Shown piece by piece: positions 1 to 7,609 of a stretch of 64,000 bases of DNA. The notes under the pieces are model-generated. The model saw nothing but the letters and a program-made list of their open reading frames with translations, was not told where the DNA came from and made no database searches. Position 1 is the stretch's first letter. Every line of letters starts with the position of its first letter. The DNA is taken from assembly GCF_042676185.1 (NCBI RefSeq), contig NZ_JBHTJT010000007.1, positions 124,001 to 188,000 of the forward strand, read 5' to 3'. Origin of the DNA: Tropicimonas aquimaris (GTDB lineage Bacteria > Pseudomonadota > Alphaproteobacteria > Rhodobacterales > Rhodobacteraceae). Made by a program: the position numbers and the translations under genes.

Positions 1-842
1 ATCTGCGCCGCGATGTCGAGCAGGCGGGAAACCTGCGGCAGGTCGTTGCGGGTGGTCGGGAATCCGTCCAGCAACGCGCTGGCGAGGCGCAGGAAATGCG
101 CCAGCGTCACGGTGTCGGCCGCGGCGACGATCTGGTCGAAGGCCTGCGCCATGCGGCCCTCACCCAGCTGCCGCCAGGCGAGCCCGCCGTCGGCCGCCAG
201 CAGCAGCGCCGCGTGGCGGTCGCGCCGGGTGCCGGTGCGCTCGGCGCGGTTGAGAAAGGCCTCCAGCAGAATCGGCGCGCGCACCTCCGCTTCCAGTGGC
301 ATGACGACCGCCGACAGCGCCGCCTCTTCCGGGGCGTCGGCCGGCATCGCGTCGAGCGCGCCATAGGCCACGGCCAGCGCCGCCGCCTCCGCGCCGGTCG
401 GGTGGCTGAGTGGCAGGTCCGGCGGCCTGTCGAGGATCTCCTCGGCCTCATCGGCGAATTCGTTGAGTTTCCTGAGAGCGGCCTCGGCAAAGGCTTCCGC
501 CTCCGCTTCCTTTCGCGGCTGCCAGAGCACGCGGCCGAGCGCCAGCCCGCCGAGCCCCATCACCAGCCACGGCAGGAGCCCGGTGGTGGCCTCGATGCCC
601 AGCAAGGCCCGCATCATGTGTCCGAAGCCGATGCAGAGAGAGGCGAGCGCGAGGTGGACCATCAACGTCGGCACCAGCATCGCCAGCCCGTCTCGGAACG
701 GCTCCACGCGCATGATCAGCACCCAGAGCAGGAACAGCCCGGCAAAGGGCAGCACGGCGAAATAGGACGCGCCCGTCGCGCCGGCCCCGATCGGTGCGGC
801 ATAGAACAGGGCCCCGGAGAGCCCGAGGCCCCAGCGGTTCAT
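1..842 (-). CDS. membrane protein of unknown function, partial (C-terminus beyond window)
   Basis: I do not recognise the family. Reading from the ATG at 842, the frame stays open to the window edge (280 codons). The first ~110 residues hold about three hydrophobic segments (for example around SYFAVLPFAGLFLLWVLI and LPWLVMGLGGLAL). These are followed by a soluble, Ala/Glu-rich helical part that begins KEAEAEAFAEAALRKLNEF. The stop of rimM (TGA, 844-842) shares one base with this start, so the two are translationally coupled in the same operon. In most bacteria trmD follows rimM, so this gene occupies an unusual slot. Start well supported; function unknown. Confidence 0.7.
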   Translation of the reverse strand, partial: MNRWGLGLSGALFYAAPIGAGATGASYFAVLPFAGLFLLWVLIMRVEPFRDGLAMLVPTLMVHLALASLCIGFGHMMRALLGIEATTGLLPWLVMGLGGLALGRVLWQPRKEAEAEAFAEAALRKLNEFADEAEEILDRPPDLPLSHPTGAEAAALAVAYGALDAMPADAPEEAALSAVVMPLEAEVRAPILLEAFLNRAERTGTRRDRHAALLLAADGGLAWRQLGEGRMAQAFDQIVAAADTVTLAHFLRLASALLDGFPTTRNDLPQVSRLLDIAAQ

Positions 843-1345
843 CAGAAAAGCCCCTCGGGCGGGTCGACGACGATGCGGCCCGAAGCGATGTCAACCGTGG
901 GGACGGCCTCTCGCGTGAAGGGTAGCAGGACCGTCGACTTGAGGCCGGGGCCGTGGATCTCGAGCATGTCGCCGGCGCCGTACTCCTGCACCGCGCGGAC
1001 CGTGCCGAGCAGGGTGCCGCCGGTGTCGCGCACTTCCAGGCCGATCAGGTCGGCATGGTAGAACTCGTCCTCCGGCAGCGCCGGCATGCGGCTGCGGTCG
1101 GCAAACAGGCGGATGCCTTTCAGCGCGTCCGCCTGTTCCTTGCTGGCGACGCCCGAAAGGTGCACCGCCAGCCCGTTCTTGACCGGCCGGGTGATCTCGA
1201 CCGTGAAGAAGCGCGCGCCGTCCTCGGTGAACAGCGCGCCATAGGCGGCGATATCCTCGGGGACGGCGCAGAAGCTCTTGAGCCGCACCTCCCCCTTGAC
1301 GCCGAAGGCGCCGGCGATGGCGCCGACGCAAACGCGATCAGCCAT
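842..1345 (-). CDS. rimM: 16S rRNA processing protein RimM
   Basis: Ribosome maturation factor that binds S19 and helps fold the 30S head (family knowledge). The 167-residue protein opens MADRVCVGAIAGAFGVKGEV, the typical RimM N-terminal beta-barrel start, and continues with the PRC-barrel part (FYHADLIGLEVRDTGGTLLG, then AVQEYGAGDMLEI), normal for the family. I start it at the ATG at 1345 because GAGGGAG lies at the right distance upstream; an ATG further upstream would add 18 non-homologous residues. Its start overlaps the preceding 50-codon ORF by 8 nt, and it lies downstream of rpsP, the classic neighbourhood. Confidence 0.96.
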   Translation of the reverse strand: MADRVCVGAIAGAFGVKGEVRLKSFCAVPEDIAAYGALFTEDGARFFTVEITRPVKNGLAVHLSGVASKEQADALKGIRLFADRSRMPALPEDEFYHADLIGLEVRDTGGTLLGTVRAVQEYGAGDMLEIHGPGLKSTVLLPFTREAVPTVDIASGRIVVDPPEGLF

Positions 1346-1490
1346 CAGCTGCCACTCCCTCGCAGAGGCCGAGGGCACCGATCCGGCCGCCGGCATCAAG
1401 GCAGCGGTCGTCCATGACGTTCCCGTGCACCTTGATGCCGAACCAGAAGCCAGCCCCGAAGAGCGTGGCCCAGAATATCAACCGGATCAT
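1338..1490 (-). CDS. small single-span membrane protein between rpsP and rimM
   Basis: A 50-codon ORF, ATG at 1490 and TGA at 1340-1338. It begins MIRLIFWATLFGAGFWFGIK, a hydrophobic span ending in a basic residue, followed by a short tail with two cysteines (DDRCLDAGGRIG and GLCEGV). It fills the gap between rpsP (stop 1515) and rimM and overlaps the rimM start by 8 nt, so it is co-transcribed and perhaps coupled. I recall similarly sized proteins with a C-L-D-A-G-G / G-L-C pattern at this position in related Rhodobacteraceae, but cannot verify that here. Function unknown. Confidence 0.6.
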   Translation of the reverse strand: MIRLIFWATLFGAGFWFGIKVHGNVMDDRCLDAGGRIGALGLCEGVAADG

Positions 1491-1514
1491 GCCCGCCGCG
1501 CCTCAGGCTGCCGA

Positions 1515-1913
1515 TCACTCGGCAGCGGCTTCCTCGGCGGGCGCCTCGGCTTCGGCATTCGCAGATTCCTCGGCGGCAGCGGCCTTGGCGGCTTTCTCTT
1601 CGGCGCGCTCGGTTGCCTTCTTGCCCGGCTTGGCCTTGTTCGGGTTGTTGCGCTCGGCCTTTTCCTTGACGCCGGCAGCTTCGAGCATGCGGGCGATCCG
1701 GTCGGTCGGCTGAGCGCCCTGGCCGAGCCAGTACTGAACGCGCTCCATGTCCATCTTCACGCGCTCTTCCGAGTCCTTCGGCAGGAGCGGGTTGTAGGTG
1801 CCCAGCTTCTCGATGAAGCGGCCGTCGCGCGGCATGCGCGAGTCGGCGGCGACGATGGCGTAGAAGGGACGCTTCTTGGAGCCGCCGCGGGCGAGACGAA
1901 TTTTCATGGCCAT
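1515..1913 (-). CDS. rpsP: 30S ribosomal protein S16
   Basis: Structural protein of the small ribosomal subunit. The N-terminal ~80 residues are diagnostic: MAMKIRLARGGSKKRPFYAI, then DGRFIEKLGTYNPLLPK and VQYWLGQGAQPTDRIARMLE. The 132-residue length exceeds the usual ~80-90 because of a Lys/Ala/Glu-rich C-terminal tail (from about residue 85), common in alphaproteobacteria. The ATG at 1913 is preferred to the one two codons later because AAAGGAGA lies 7-8 nt upstream. It is followed closely by the small membrane ORF and rimM and preceded by chorismate mutase (46-nt gap). Confidence 0.98.
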   Translation of the reverse strand: MAMKIRLARGGSKKRPFYAIVAADSRMPRDGRFIEKLGTYNPLLPKDSEERVKMDMERVQYWLGQGAQPTDRIARMLEAAGVKEKAERNNPNKAKPGKKATERAEEKAAKAAAAEESANAEAEAPAEEAAAE

Positions 1914-1959
1914 TGTGTTTTCTCCTTTAATGGCATGGTTTCAGCCGGTTGGCCGGCTG

Positions 1960-2262
1960 TCATTCCTGGTGTTTCTTGTGATGTCGGATGACTTCCTGAA
2001 TGATGAAATTCAGAAAAGCCTTGGCGAAGTCGGGGTCCAGGCCGGCCCGGTCCGCCAGGTTTTCGAGCCGTTCGATCTGCTGCGCCTCGCGCGCGGGATC
2101 GGACGGGGGCAGGTCGTGCGCGGCCTTGAGCCGGCCCACGGCCTGCGTATGGGCAAAACGCTCGGCGAGCGTGTAGACGAGGATCGCGTCCAGCCGGTCG
2201 ATGCTCTCGCGGTGCTCCTTGAGCACCTCGGCGGCGCGTTCGGTTGCGTCAGTCAATGGCAT
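1960..2262 (-). CDS. chorismate mutase, monofunctional AroQ type
   Basis: A 100-residue all-helical chorismate mutase that converts chorismate to prephenate for Phe/Tyr synthesis. The pattern fits AroQ: an N-terminal helix with RESIDRLDAILVYTLAERF, then VGRLKAAHDLPPSDPAREAQ (conserved Lys and Arg) and a C-terminal helix with FLNFIIQEVIRHHKK. There is no fused dehydratase or DAHP synthase domain. The ATG at 2262 lies 14 nt inside the 3' end of the upstream acetyltransferase gene, indicating coupling. It sits just before rpsP in the ffh-rimM run. Confidence 0.93.
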   Translation of the reverse strand: MPLTDATERAAEVLKEHRESIDRLDAILVYTLAERFAHTQAVGRLKAAHDLPPSDPAREAQQIERLENLADRAGLDPDFAKAFLNFIIQEVIRHHKKHQE

Positions 2263-2854
2263 ATCCCTTCGGCTTGAACAGCGGGTCGCAATAGGAGCGG
2301 ATCTCCATCTCGATGCCGTCGCGCAGCTGCCCGTCCCGCAGGCGGGCCGGCGAGGGGTGGCGATAGACGACGTCGTTGCCGTCGACCGACGGCGCGTCCT
2401 TGTCCTTGGTCGCGCCCAGCCGCTCGGCAAGACGGATCGAGTCGAGATCCTTCGGGTCGAGATAGGAGACGGCGGTCTCCCAGCCGGCCTTCTGGTAGAA
2501 ATAGCGGCGCGCGGCATGCGTGGCCTCCAGCGCGTAGCCGCGGCCGGTGACCTCGGGCCAGATGAACCAGGCGATCTCGCGCTCCGGCCACTTGGGCGGG
2601 AACCAGCCGCCGGCCATGCCGAGCGTCGCGTCGGTCTCCCTGGAGTGGATCATCCACATGCCGAAGCCGCGGATCTCCCAATGGCCGATCTCGGCGGCAT
2701 AGAGCATCCAGGTCTCGTAGGCATTGAGCGGTCCGCCCATAAACCGCGAGCGGTAGGAGGCGAAGGTGGCCTTGAAGTTCGGGTAATCCCCCGGCTCCGG
2801 CCCGCGCAGGATCAGCCGTTCCGTCTGCAGCACGGGGATGTCGCGATGTCCCAT
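2249..2854 (-). CDS. GNAT family N-acetyltransferase (RimJ-like) 1
   Basis: A 201-residue GNAT of the RimJ/RimL sort. It has the family start LQTERLILRGPEPGDYPNF, a core strand EREIAWFIWPEVTGRGYALE that contains the acetyl-CoA pyrophosphate loop (GRGYA), and the late YLDPKDLDSIRLAERLGA motif. The last ~40 residues extend beyond the fold. Substrate unknown. Its ATG (2854-2852) shares one base with the stop of the upstream GNAT gene (TGATG), and its 3' end overlaps the chorismate mutase start by 14 nt, so it is part of one operon. Confidence 0.88.
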   Translation of the reverse strand: MGHRDIPVLQTERLILRGPEPGDYPNFKATFASYRSRFMGGPLNAYETWMLYAAEIGHWEIRGFGMWMIHSRETDATLGMAGGWFPPKWPEREIAWFIWPEVTGRGYALEATHAARRYFYQKAGWETAVSYLDPKDLDSIRLAERLGATKDKDAPSVDGNDVVYRHPSPARLRDGQLRDGIEMEIRSYCDPLFKPKGYAID

Positions 2855-3402
2855 CAGGCGGTCCCCCTGCGGTGGCGCCAGATCTGCAGCGGCGCGTCGT
2901 CGAGCGGTTCGGCCGGGCGCGGCGCGTCCGGGTCGAGCACGGCGCCGAGGCGCTGCGCGACCGCCGCCGAGCGGTGGTTCTCCGGATCGACATAGGAGAC
3001 GCAGGTGTCCCAGCCAAGCCCGTCGAAGACCCAGGCATGCACAGCGCGCATCGCCTCGGTGACATATCCACGGCCCTCGTCCGCTGCCGACCAGATCGAC
3101 CAGGAAAGCTCCCGCTCCGGCCAAGTGATCGGCTCCCAGGGGCCGACGCTGCCGATGACCGCGCCGGTGTCGCGCCGTTCCATCGCAAAGATCCCGTAGC
3201 CGCGCAGCAGCCACATAGAGGTCAGATGCGCGAATGCACGCCAGCTCTGCCAGCGGTCCGTCTGCGGGCCGCCGACGAAGCGCGAGCGGTCGGAGTGCAT
3301 GAAGGCCTCGAAATCCGGATAGTCGGCGACCCGCGGCAGGCGCAGGACTAGCCGCTCGGTCTCGAGCGTCGGAATGGTGAAGGTCAGGCCGGCCGGCGTC
3401 AT
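2854..3402 (-). CDS. GNAT family N-acetyltransferase (RimJ-like) 2
   Basis: A 182-residue GNAT with the same plan as its neighbours: LETERLVLRLPRVADYPDF at the start, ERELSWSIWSAADEGRGYVT containing the GRGY cofactor loop at about residues 97-115, and VDPENHRSAAVAQRLGAV near the end. The short C-terminal tail ends in IWRHRRGTA. I begin at the ATG at 3402, which overlaps the upstream stop by 4 nt (ATGA). An in-frame upstream extension lies inside the preceding gene and has no GNAT similarity. Substrate unknown; probably a paralogue of the flanking genes. Confidence 0.88.
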   Translation of the reverse strand: MTPAGLTFTIPTLETERLVLRLPRVADYPDFEAFMHSDRSRFVGGPQTDRWQSWRAFAHLTSMWLLRGYGIFAMERRDTGAVIGSVGPWEPITWPERELSWSIWSAADEGRGYVTEAMRAVHAWVFDGLGWDTCVSYVDPENHRSAAVAQRLGAVLDPDAPRPAEPLDDAPLQIWRHRRGTA

Positions 3403-4481
3403 GCGTAGGCCTCCGGGCTGCCGTCGTTGTCGGCTGACGGGTGGCGGTAGACCAGGCAGTCGATCCCTTCGGGGCGCAGCACTCCGGTGTCCGGCGTGCA
3501 GCCGAGCCGCTCGGCCACGCCGATCGAGGCCGCGTTGTTGGCTTGCAGAAAGCTGACGAGGCCCACAACGCTGGCGTGGGAGAATACGTGTTCGCGCAGC
3601 GCCAGCGCCGCCTCTGCGGCATAGCCCTTGCCCTCGTAGCCATCGAACAGCGCCCAGCCGAGATCGGGCTCCGCCTGGTCGGGGCCGAGCGTCACCGCGA
3701 CGCGGCCGGCCAGCCGGCCGTCCACTTCGATCATCAGCCCGCCGAAGCCGTGCAGATGCCATTGCGCGATCTCGTTGGTAAACCAGGTCCACGCCTCGGC
3801 GCGGGAATAGGGGCCGTGCAGGCTTGCGGCGCGGGGCGAGGCAAGAAACGCGGCGTAGGCGTCAAAATCCTCGACCTGGTAGGGGCGCAGCACGGTGCGG
3901 GGCGTGTGCAGGGTCGGCGCCTGCTGGCTCCGGCGCCGACGGCGGGTGGGCGTGCGCACGAGGCGGGCCGCACCGGCGGGGGCAGGGTGGCGATAGACGT
4001 CGTGCGGACCGATCGAAGCCGGGCAGACTGCCTCCGGATCGAGCGTCGCGCCCATGCGCAGCGCCAGCCGGATCGCGCTGCGATTCTCCGGATGGATATA
4101 GGTGACCGCAGTGGCCCAGCCGAGCGTCTCGAAGGCGTGGCGGCGCGTGGCGATGCCGGCCTCATAGGCATAGCCGTAGCCTGCCACGTCCGCGCGCCAG
4201 AGTTGCCAGGTGATCTCCTGCTCGATGAAGCTGTCGGGGAAATGCGGCCCCACCAGCCCGATCCCGCCGGGCTGGCCCTTGAGTTCGACAACGAAGCGGC
4301 CGAAGCCTTTCTGCTGCCAATGGGCCAGGATCGCCTCGAACCGTCCGCGCGACTGGCGGTCCCGGGCCACCGGACCATGCGTAGCCCGCCAGTCCGAAGC
4401 GTAATAGTCCTGGTAGGCGGCCATGTCGGCCGGCGTCGGCCGGCGCAGGACCAGCCGTTCGGTTTCCAGCCGCTCGATCAT
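3399..4481 (-). CDS. tandem GNAT acetyltransferase (two GNAT domains in one chain)
   Basis: A 360-residue protein with two complete GNAT domains. Domain 1 (about 1-165) starts MIERLETERLVLRRPTPADM and carries EITWQLWRADVAGYGYAYEA and IHPENRSAIRLALRMGAT. A linker rich in arginine (RTPTRRRRRSQQ, about 180-192) leads to domain 2, which starts LHTPRTVLRPYQVEDF and carries LGWALFDGYEGKGYAAEAAL and QANNAASIGVAERLGC. The ATG at 4481 is chosen because the GNAT N-terminus begins there. The 3' end overlaps the next GNAT by 4 nt. Fusion of two formerly separate genes is my inference; substrates unknown. Confidence 0.85.
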   Translation of the reverse strand: MIERLETERLVLRRPTPADMAAYQDYYASDWRATHGPVARDRQSRGRFEAILAHWQQKGFGRFVVELKGQPGGIGLVGPHFPDSFIEQEITWQLWRADVAGYGYAYEAGIATRRHAFETLGWATAVTYIHPENRSAIRLALRMGATLDPEAVCPASIGPHDVYRHPAPAGAARLVRTPTRRRRRSQQAPTLHTPRTVLRPYQVEDFDAYAAFLASPRAASLHGPYSRAEAWTWFTNEIAQWHLHGFGGLMIEVDGRLAGRVAVTLGPDQAEPDLGWALFDGYEGKGYAAEAALALREHVFSHASVVGLVSFLQANNAASIGVAERLGCTPDTGVLRPEGIDCLVYRHPSADNDGSPEAYA

Positions 4482-4581
4482 GCCGCATCTCCCGGCGCCA
4501 CGGCACGGCGGAGCGGCGCGTCGGTCGACAACGCGCTTGCCCGGCCATGGGGGCTGGCAAGGAGGATATGCGGCTGGTGTT

Positions 4582-5118
4582 TCACGCGGCGCGGCGTCCC
4601 GTCGCCGGGCGGGCGGCCATGATGCGGACCGGATGCCGGAAGGTAAGCGCCTCGGAGGGGCCGTCACTGAACGGGTCGGCGATCGCGCCGACGCCGCGCA
4701 GCAGGGCGGCGGAGCGGCGATCCTCGGGGGCGACGAGGCTCACGACCTCGCGCCAGCCGACGCCGCGCACCGCGAAATCCCGCGCCGCACGCAGCGCCTC
4801 GGGGGCCAGCGTGTCGGCATCGGGCGTGTCCCAGAACAGCCAGCCCAGCTCGGGCTCCGGCCAGCCGGTCGGATGCCAGGGGCCAGCGAGCCCGATCGGC
4901 TCGTCACAGCCCTTGGTGACCACGGCAAACAGCCCCAGACCGCAGAGATCCCAGTGGCAGACGATCGGCACGGTCTGCGCTAGCGCCCGCGCTCCGCTGA
5001 GCGGCGCGGTCGCGAGGCGCGGGGCATCCGTGCGCAGACGCGCCAGCAGGCTGCCGATGTCGGATGCGCTCGGGCGGCGGAGGAACAGGCGGTCGGTCTC
5101 GAGAACGGGGCTGCGCAT
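4582..5118 (-). CDS. GNAT-like acetyltransferase with degenerate cofactor loop
   Basis: A 178-residue protein starting MRSPVLETDRLFLRRPSASD, the typical GNAT opening. The core strand reads PEPELGWLFWDTPDADTLAP, so the glycine-rich acetyl-CoA loop (GxGYA in the neighbours) is replaced by DADTLA, and the late motif is VAPEDRRSAALLRGVGAI. It may have altered or lost catalysis. The ATG at 5118 lies 4 nt after the ffh stop (5123), so it is co-transcribed with ffh. About 100 nt of non-coding DNA separates it from the tandem GNAT. Confidence 0.82.
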   Translation of the reverse strand: MRSPVLETDRLFLRRPSASDIGSLLARLRTDAPRLATAPLSGARALAQTVPIVCHWDLCGLGLFAVVTKGCDEPIGLAGPWHPTGWPEPELGWLFWDTPDADTLAPEALRAARDFAVRGVGWREVVSLVAPEDRRSAALLRGVGAIADPFSDGPSEALTFRHPVRIMAARPATGRRAA

Positions 5119-5122
5119 GGGC

Positions 5123-6628
5123 TTACTTCTTCTTTCCGAAGCCGGCGAGGCCGGGCGGCAGTTGCATTCCGCCGCCGAGGCCGGACAGGCCGCCGCCCGC
5201 ACCGGGCATGCGGCCGAGCGCCTTGGCGGCCTTCTCGACATCGGCGGGGTTCATGTCGGCAAGGTCCTTGGGCATGCCGCCGCCCTTGCCGAACATCGAG
5301 CCCATGGCCTGCTTGAGCAGACCCTTCTTGCCCATCTTCTTCATCATGTCCGACATCTGCCGGTGCATCTTGAGAAGCTTGTTCAGCTCGCTCACCTCGA
5401 GGCCAGCGCCCTTGGCGATACGTTTCTTGCGCGAGGCCTGCAGGATCTGCGGCGCGGCGCGCTCCTTCTTGGTCATCGACTGGATCAGCGCGATCTGGCG
5501 CTTGAGGATGCTGTCGTCGAACCCGGCCTCGGCGACCTGGTTCTTCATCTTGGCCATGCCGGGCATCATGCCCATGACACCTTCCATGCCGCCCATCTTG
5601 AGCATCTGCTCGAGCTGGGCCTTCAGGTCGTTCATGTTGAACTGACCCTTCTGGAAGCGCTTCATCATGCGCTCGGCCTGCTCGATCTCGAGCGTCTCCT
5701 GCGCCTTCTCGACGAGCGAGACGATGTCGCCCATGCCGAGGATCCGGCCGGCGATCCGCTCGGGGTGGAATTCCTCGAGCGCGTCCATCTTCTCGCCGAG
5801 ACCCACGAACTTGATCGGCTGGCCGGTGACGAAGCGCATCGAAAGCGCCGCGCCGCCGCGGCCGTCGCCGTCCATCCGGGTCAGCACGACGCCGGAGATG
5901 CCGATGCGCTGGTCGAAATTCTCCGCCGTGTGCACGGCGTCCTGGCCGGTCAGGCCGTCGACCACCAGCAGCGTCTCCCGCGGGCTGGTCACGTCGCGGA
6001 CCGCCTCGACCTCGGCCATCAGCTCGTCGTCGATGGACAGGCGCCCGGCGGTGTCGAGCATGTAGACATCGTAGCCGCCCAGCGTCGCTTGCTGCTTGGC
6101 CCGCCTTGCGATCTCGACCGGCTTCTGGCCCTTGATGATCGGCAGCGTGTCGACGCCAACCTGGGCACCGAGGATCTGCAGCTGCTCCATGGCAGCGGGG
6201 CGGTTGACGTCGAGCGAGGCCATCAGCACCCGCTTGCCGTTCTTCTCGGTCAGCCGCTTGGCGAGCTTGGCGGTGGTGGTCGTCTTGCCCGAGCCCTGCA
6301 GGCCGACCATCAGGATCGGCGCGGGCGGGCTGTCGACCTTCAGATCGCCCGGGGTCTCGTTGTCGCCGGCGAGGAAATGGACCAGCTCGTCATGGACGAT
6401 CTTGACCACCTGCTGACCGGGGGTGACCGATTTGGTTACGGCTTGTCCGGTCGCCTTGCCCTCGACGGCCTTGATGAATGAGCGCGCCACGGGCAGCGAG
6501 ACGTCGGCCTCGAGCAGCGCCACGCGGACCTCTCGCAGGGCGATGCGGACGTCGTCCTCGGAAAGCGCGCCCTGCTTGGTCAGCCGGTCGAAGACTCCGC
6601 CGAGGCGTTCTGACAGATTTTCAAACAT
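5123..6628 (-). CDS. ffh: signal recognition particle protein Ffh
   Basis: SRP54 homologue that binds 4.5S RNA and signal sequences and delivers ribosomes to FtsY at the membrane. The 501-residue protein has the N domain (MFENLSERLGGVFDRLTKQG), the GTPase domain with G1 GLQGSGKTTTTAKLA (about 103-117), DTAGR and TRMDGDGRGGAALS, and the methionine-rich M domain with MMKKMGKKGLLKQAMGSMFG near the C-terminus. The ATG at 6628 is chosen from homology; upstream in-frame codons are non-conserved. It heads the minus-strand run GNATs / chorismate mutase / rpsP / rimM. A candidate promoter lies at 6788-6815. Confidence 0.98.
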   Translation of the reverse strand: MFENLSERLGGVFDRLTKQGALSEDDVRIALREVRVALLEADVSLPVARSFIKAVEGKATGQAVTKSVTPGQQVVKIVHDELVHFLAGDNETPGDLKVDSPPAPILMVGLQGSGKTTTTAKLAKRLTEKNGKRVLMASLDVNRPAAMEQLQILGAQVGVDTLPIIKGQKPVEIARRAKQQATLGGYDVYMLDTAGRLSIDDELMAEVEAVRDVTSPRETLLVVDGLTGQDAVHTAENFDQRIGISGVVLTRMDGDGRGGAALSMRFVTGQPIKFVGLGEKMDALEEFHPERIAGRILGMGDIVSLVEKAQETLEIEQAERMMKRFQKGQFNMNDLKAQLEQMLKMGGMEGVMGMMPGMAKMKNQVAEAGFDDSILKRQIALIQSMTKKERAAPQILQASRKKRIAKGAGLEVSELNKLLKMHRQMSDMMKKMGKKGLLKQAMGSMFGKGGGMPKDLADMNPADVEKAAKALGRMPGAGGGLSGLGGGMQLPPGLAGFGKKK

Positions 6629-6787
6629 GCCCCGGCCCTCCTGCGGCCTCTGTTGCTGCACGTGGCTCCGATGTAGGGAGCCGGTTTCCAAACGACAAAC
6701 GCACCAGTGGGCGCAACGCGCTGACTGGTGGCGATCCCCCGACAAGACGAAGGACCGGAAGTTCGCACTTCCGGGTATTGGCCGGGT

Positions 6788-6815
6788 CTCTAGGCCCGTG
6801 ACTCCCGTGAGTCAA
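6788..6815 (-). promoter_or_regulatory. candidate sigma-70 promoter for ffh run
   Basis: Read on the minus strand, TTGACT (6815-6810) and CTAGAG (6793-6788) are separated by 16 bp. This would place the transcript start near 6780 and leave a 5' UTR of about 150 nt before ffh. The -35 box matches 5 of 6 consensus bases; the -10 box is weak. Prediction only. Confidence 0.4.
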
Positions 6816-6913
6816 GCCCGGAAGGGCCTTCGCCGGGTTTGCCCGGTTGCCGGGGGCGTGGTATTTTCCACGGCGAGATCATTTCCAGGAAACCCATTTC
6901 ATAAGGTGCCGCC

Positions 6914-7600
6914 ATGCGATGGACACGCCTCAGCGCAACACTTGCCGCCCTTTTCCTCGCGGGGCCCGCGTCGGCCCAGCCGAGCTTCGACTGCGCCAGG
7001 GCGTCGACGGCGCCGGAAAAGGCGATCTGCGCCTCGCCGGTGCTGTCGCAACTGGATCGGCAATTGGCCGACAGCTACGGGGCCGCACGCAGCGGTGTAT
7101 CCTCGGCGCAGGCGGAGGCGGTCCGGCGCGACCAGATCGCCTGGATCGGGGTGCGTGACAGCTGCGGGGCCGACGCGGCCTGCCTCGAGGCGCAGATGCG
7201 CAACCGGCTTCTGGTGCTGCAGGCGTCGGAGGCTGCCGTCGCGCCCGCGTCGAAGGGCCTGAGCGGCACCTATTGTGCCGGGGACGACATGATGCTGGTG
7301 GAGGATCACGGCAACGTCGTGGATTTCGACATGCTCAGCTTTCAGGGCGGGGGGCACAGCTGCGGAACGGGAAAGGTCCGGGCGGCCCGGACCGGAGACG
7401 GCTATGCCGCCATCTCCGGCGGGTGTACCTTCCGGCTGGTCCAGCAGGGCGGGATGCTCGTCTTCACCGCCGGGGTCGAGGCCGGGTGCCGCAATTTCTG
7501 CGGCATGCGCGCCATGTTCGGCACGCATGTCTTTCAGATCTCCGACCGCCGGCCCCTCACGCCCGGATGGACGACGGCCGCGGAGACGGGGGGCTGCTGA
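6914..7600 (+). CDS. secreted LprI/DUF1311-like protein
   Basis: A 228-residue secreted protein. It has a signal peptide (MRWTRLSATLAALFLAGPASA, cleavage after ASA), then an LprI/DUF1311-type domain (FDCARASTAPEKAICASPVL with SQLDRQLADSY, about 25-55, and AACLEAQMRNRLLVL, about 88-102). Cysteine pairs there suggest disulfides. LprI-like domains include lysozyme inhibitors, but the family is broad. The C-terminal half (from about 118) is cysteine-containing and not recognised. It stands alone on the plus strand, convergent with azoR (9-nt gap). The ATG at 6914 is supported by the signal peptide. Confidence 0.75.
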   Translation: MRWTRLSATLAALFLAGPASAQPSFDCARASTAPEKAICASPVLSQLDRQLADSYGAARSGVSSAQAEAVRRDQIAWIGVRDSCGADAACLEAQMRNRLLVLQASEAAVAPASKGLSGTYCAGDDMMLVEDHGNVVDFDMLSFQGGGHSCGTGKVRAARTGDGYAAISGGCTFRLVQQGGMLVFTAGVEAGCRNFCGMRAMFGTHVFQISDRRPLTPGWTTAAETGGC

Positions 7601-7609
7601 CAGCCCCGG

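Noticed and set aside
6629..6913. A 4.5S RNA or other RNA gene near ffh
   Set aside because: The gap contains a promoter-like pair and several GC hairpins but not the conserved SRP RNA core; nothing supports an RNA gene.
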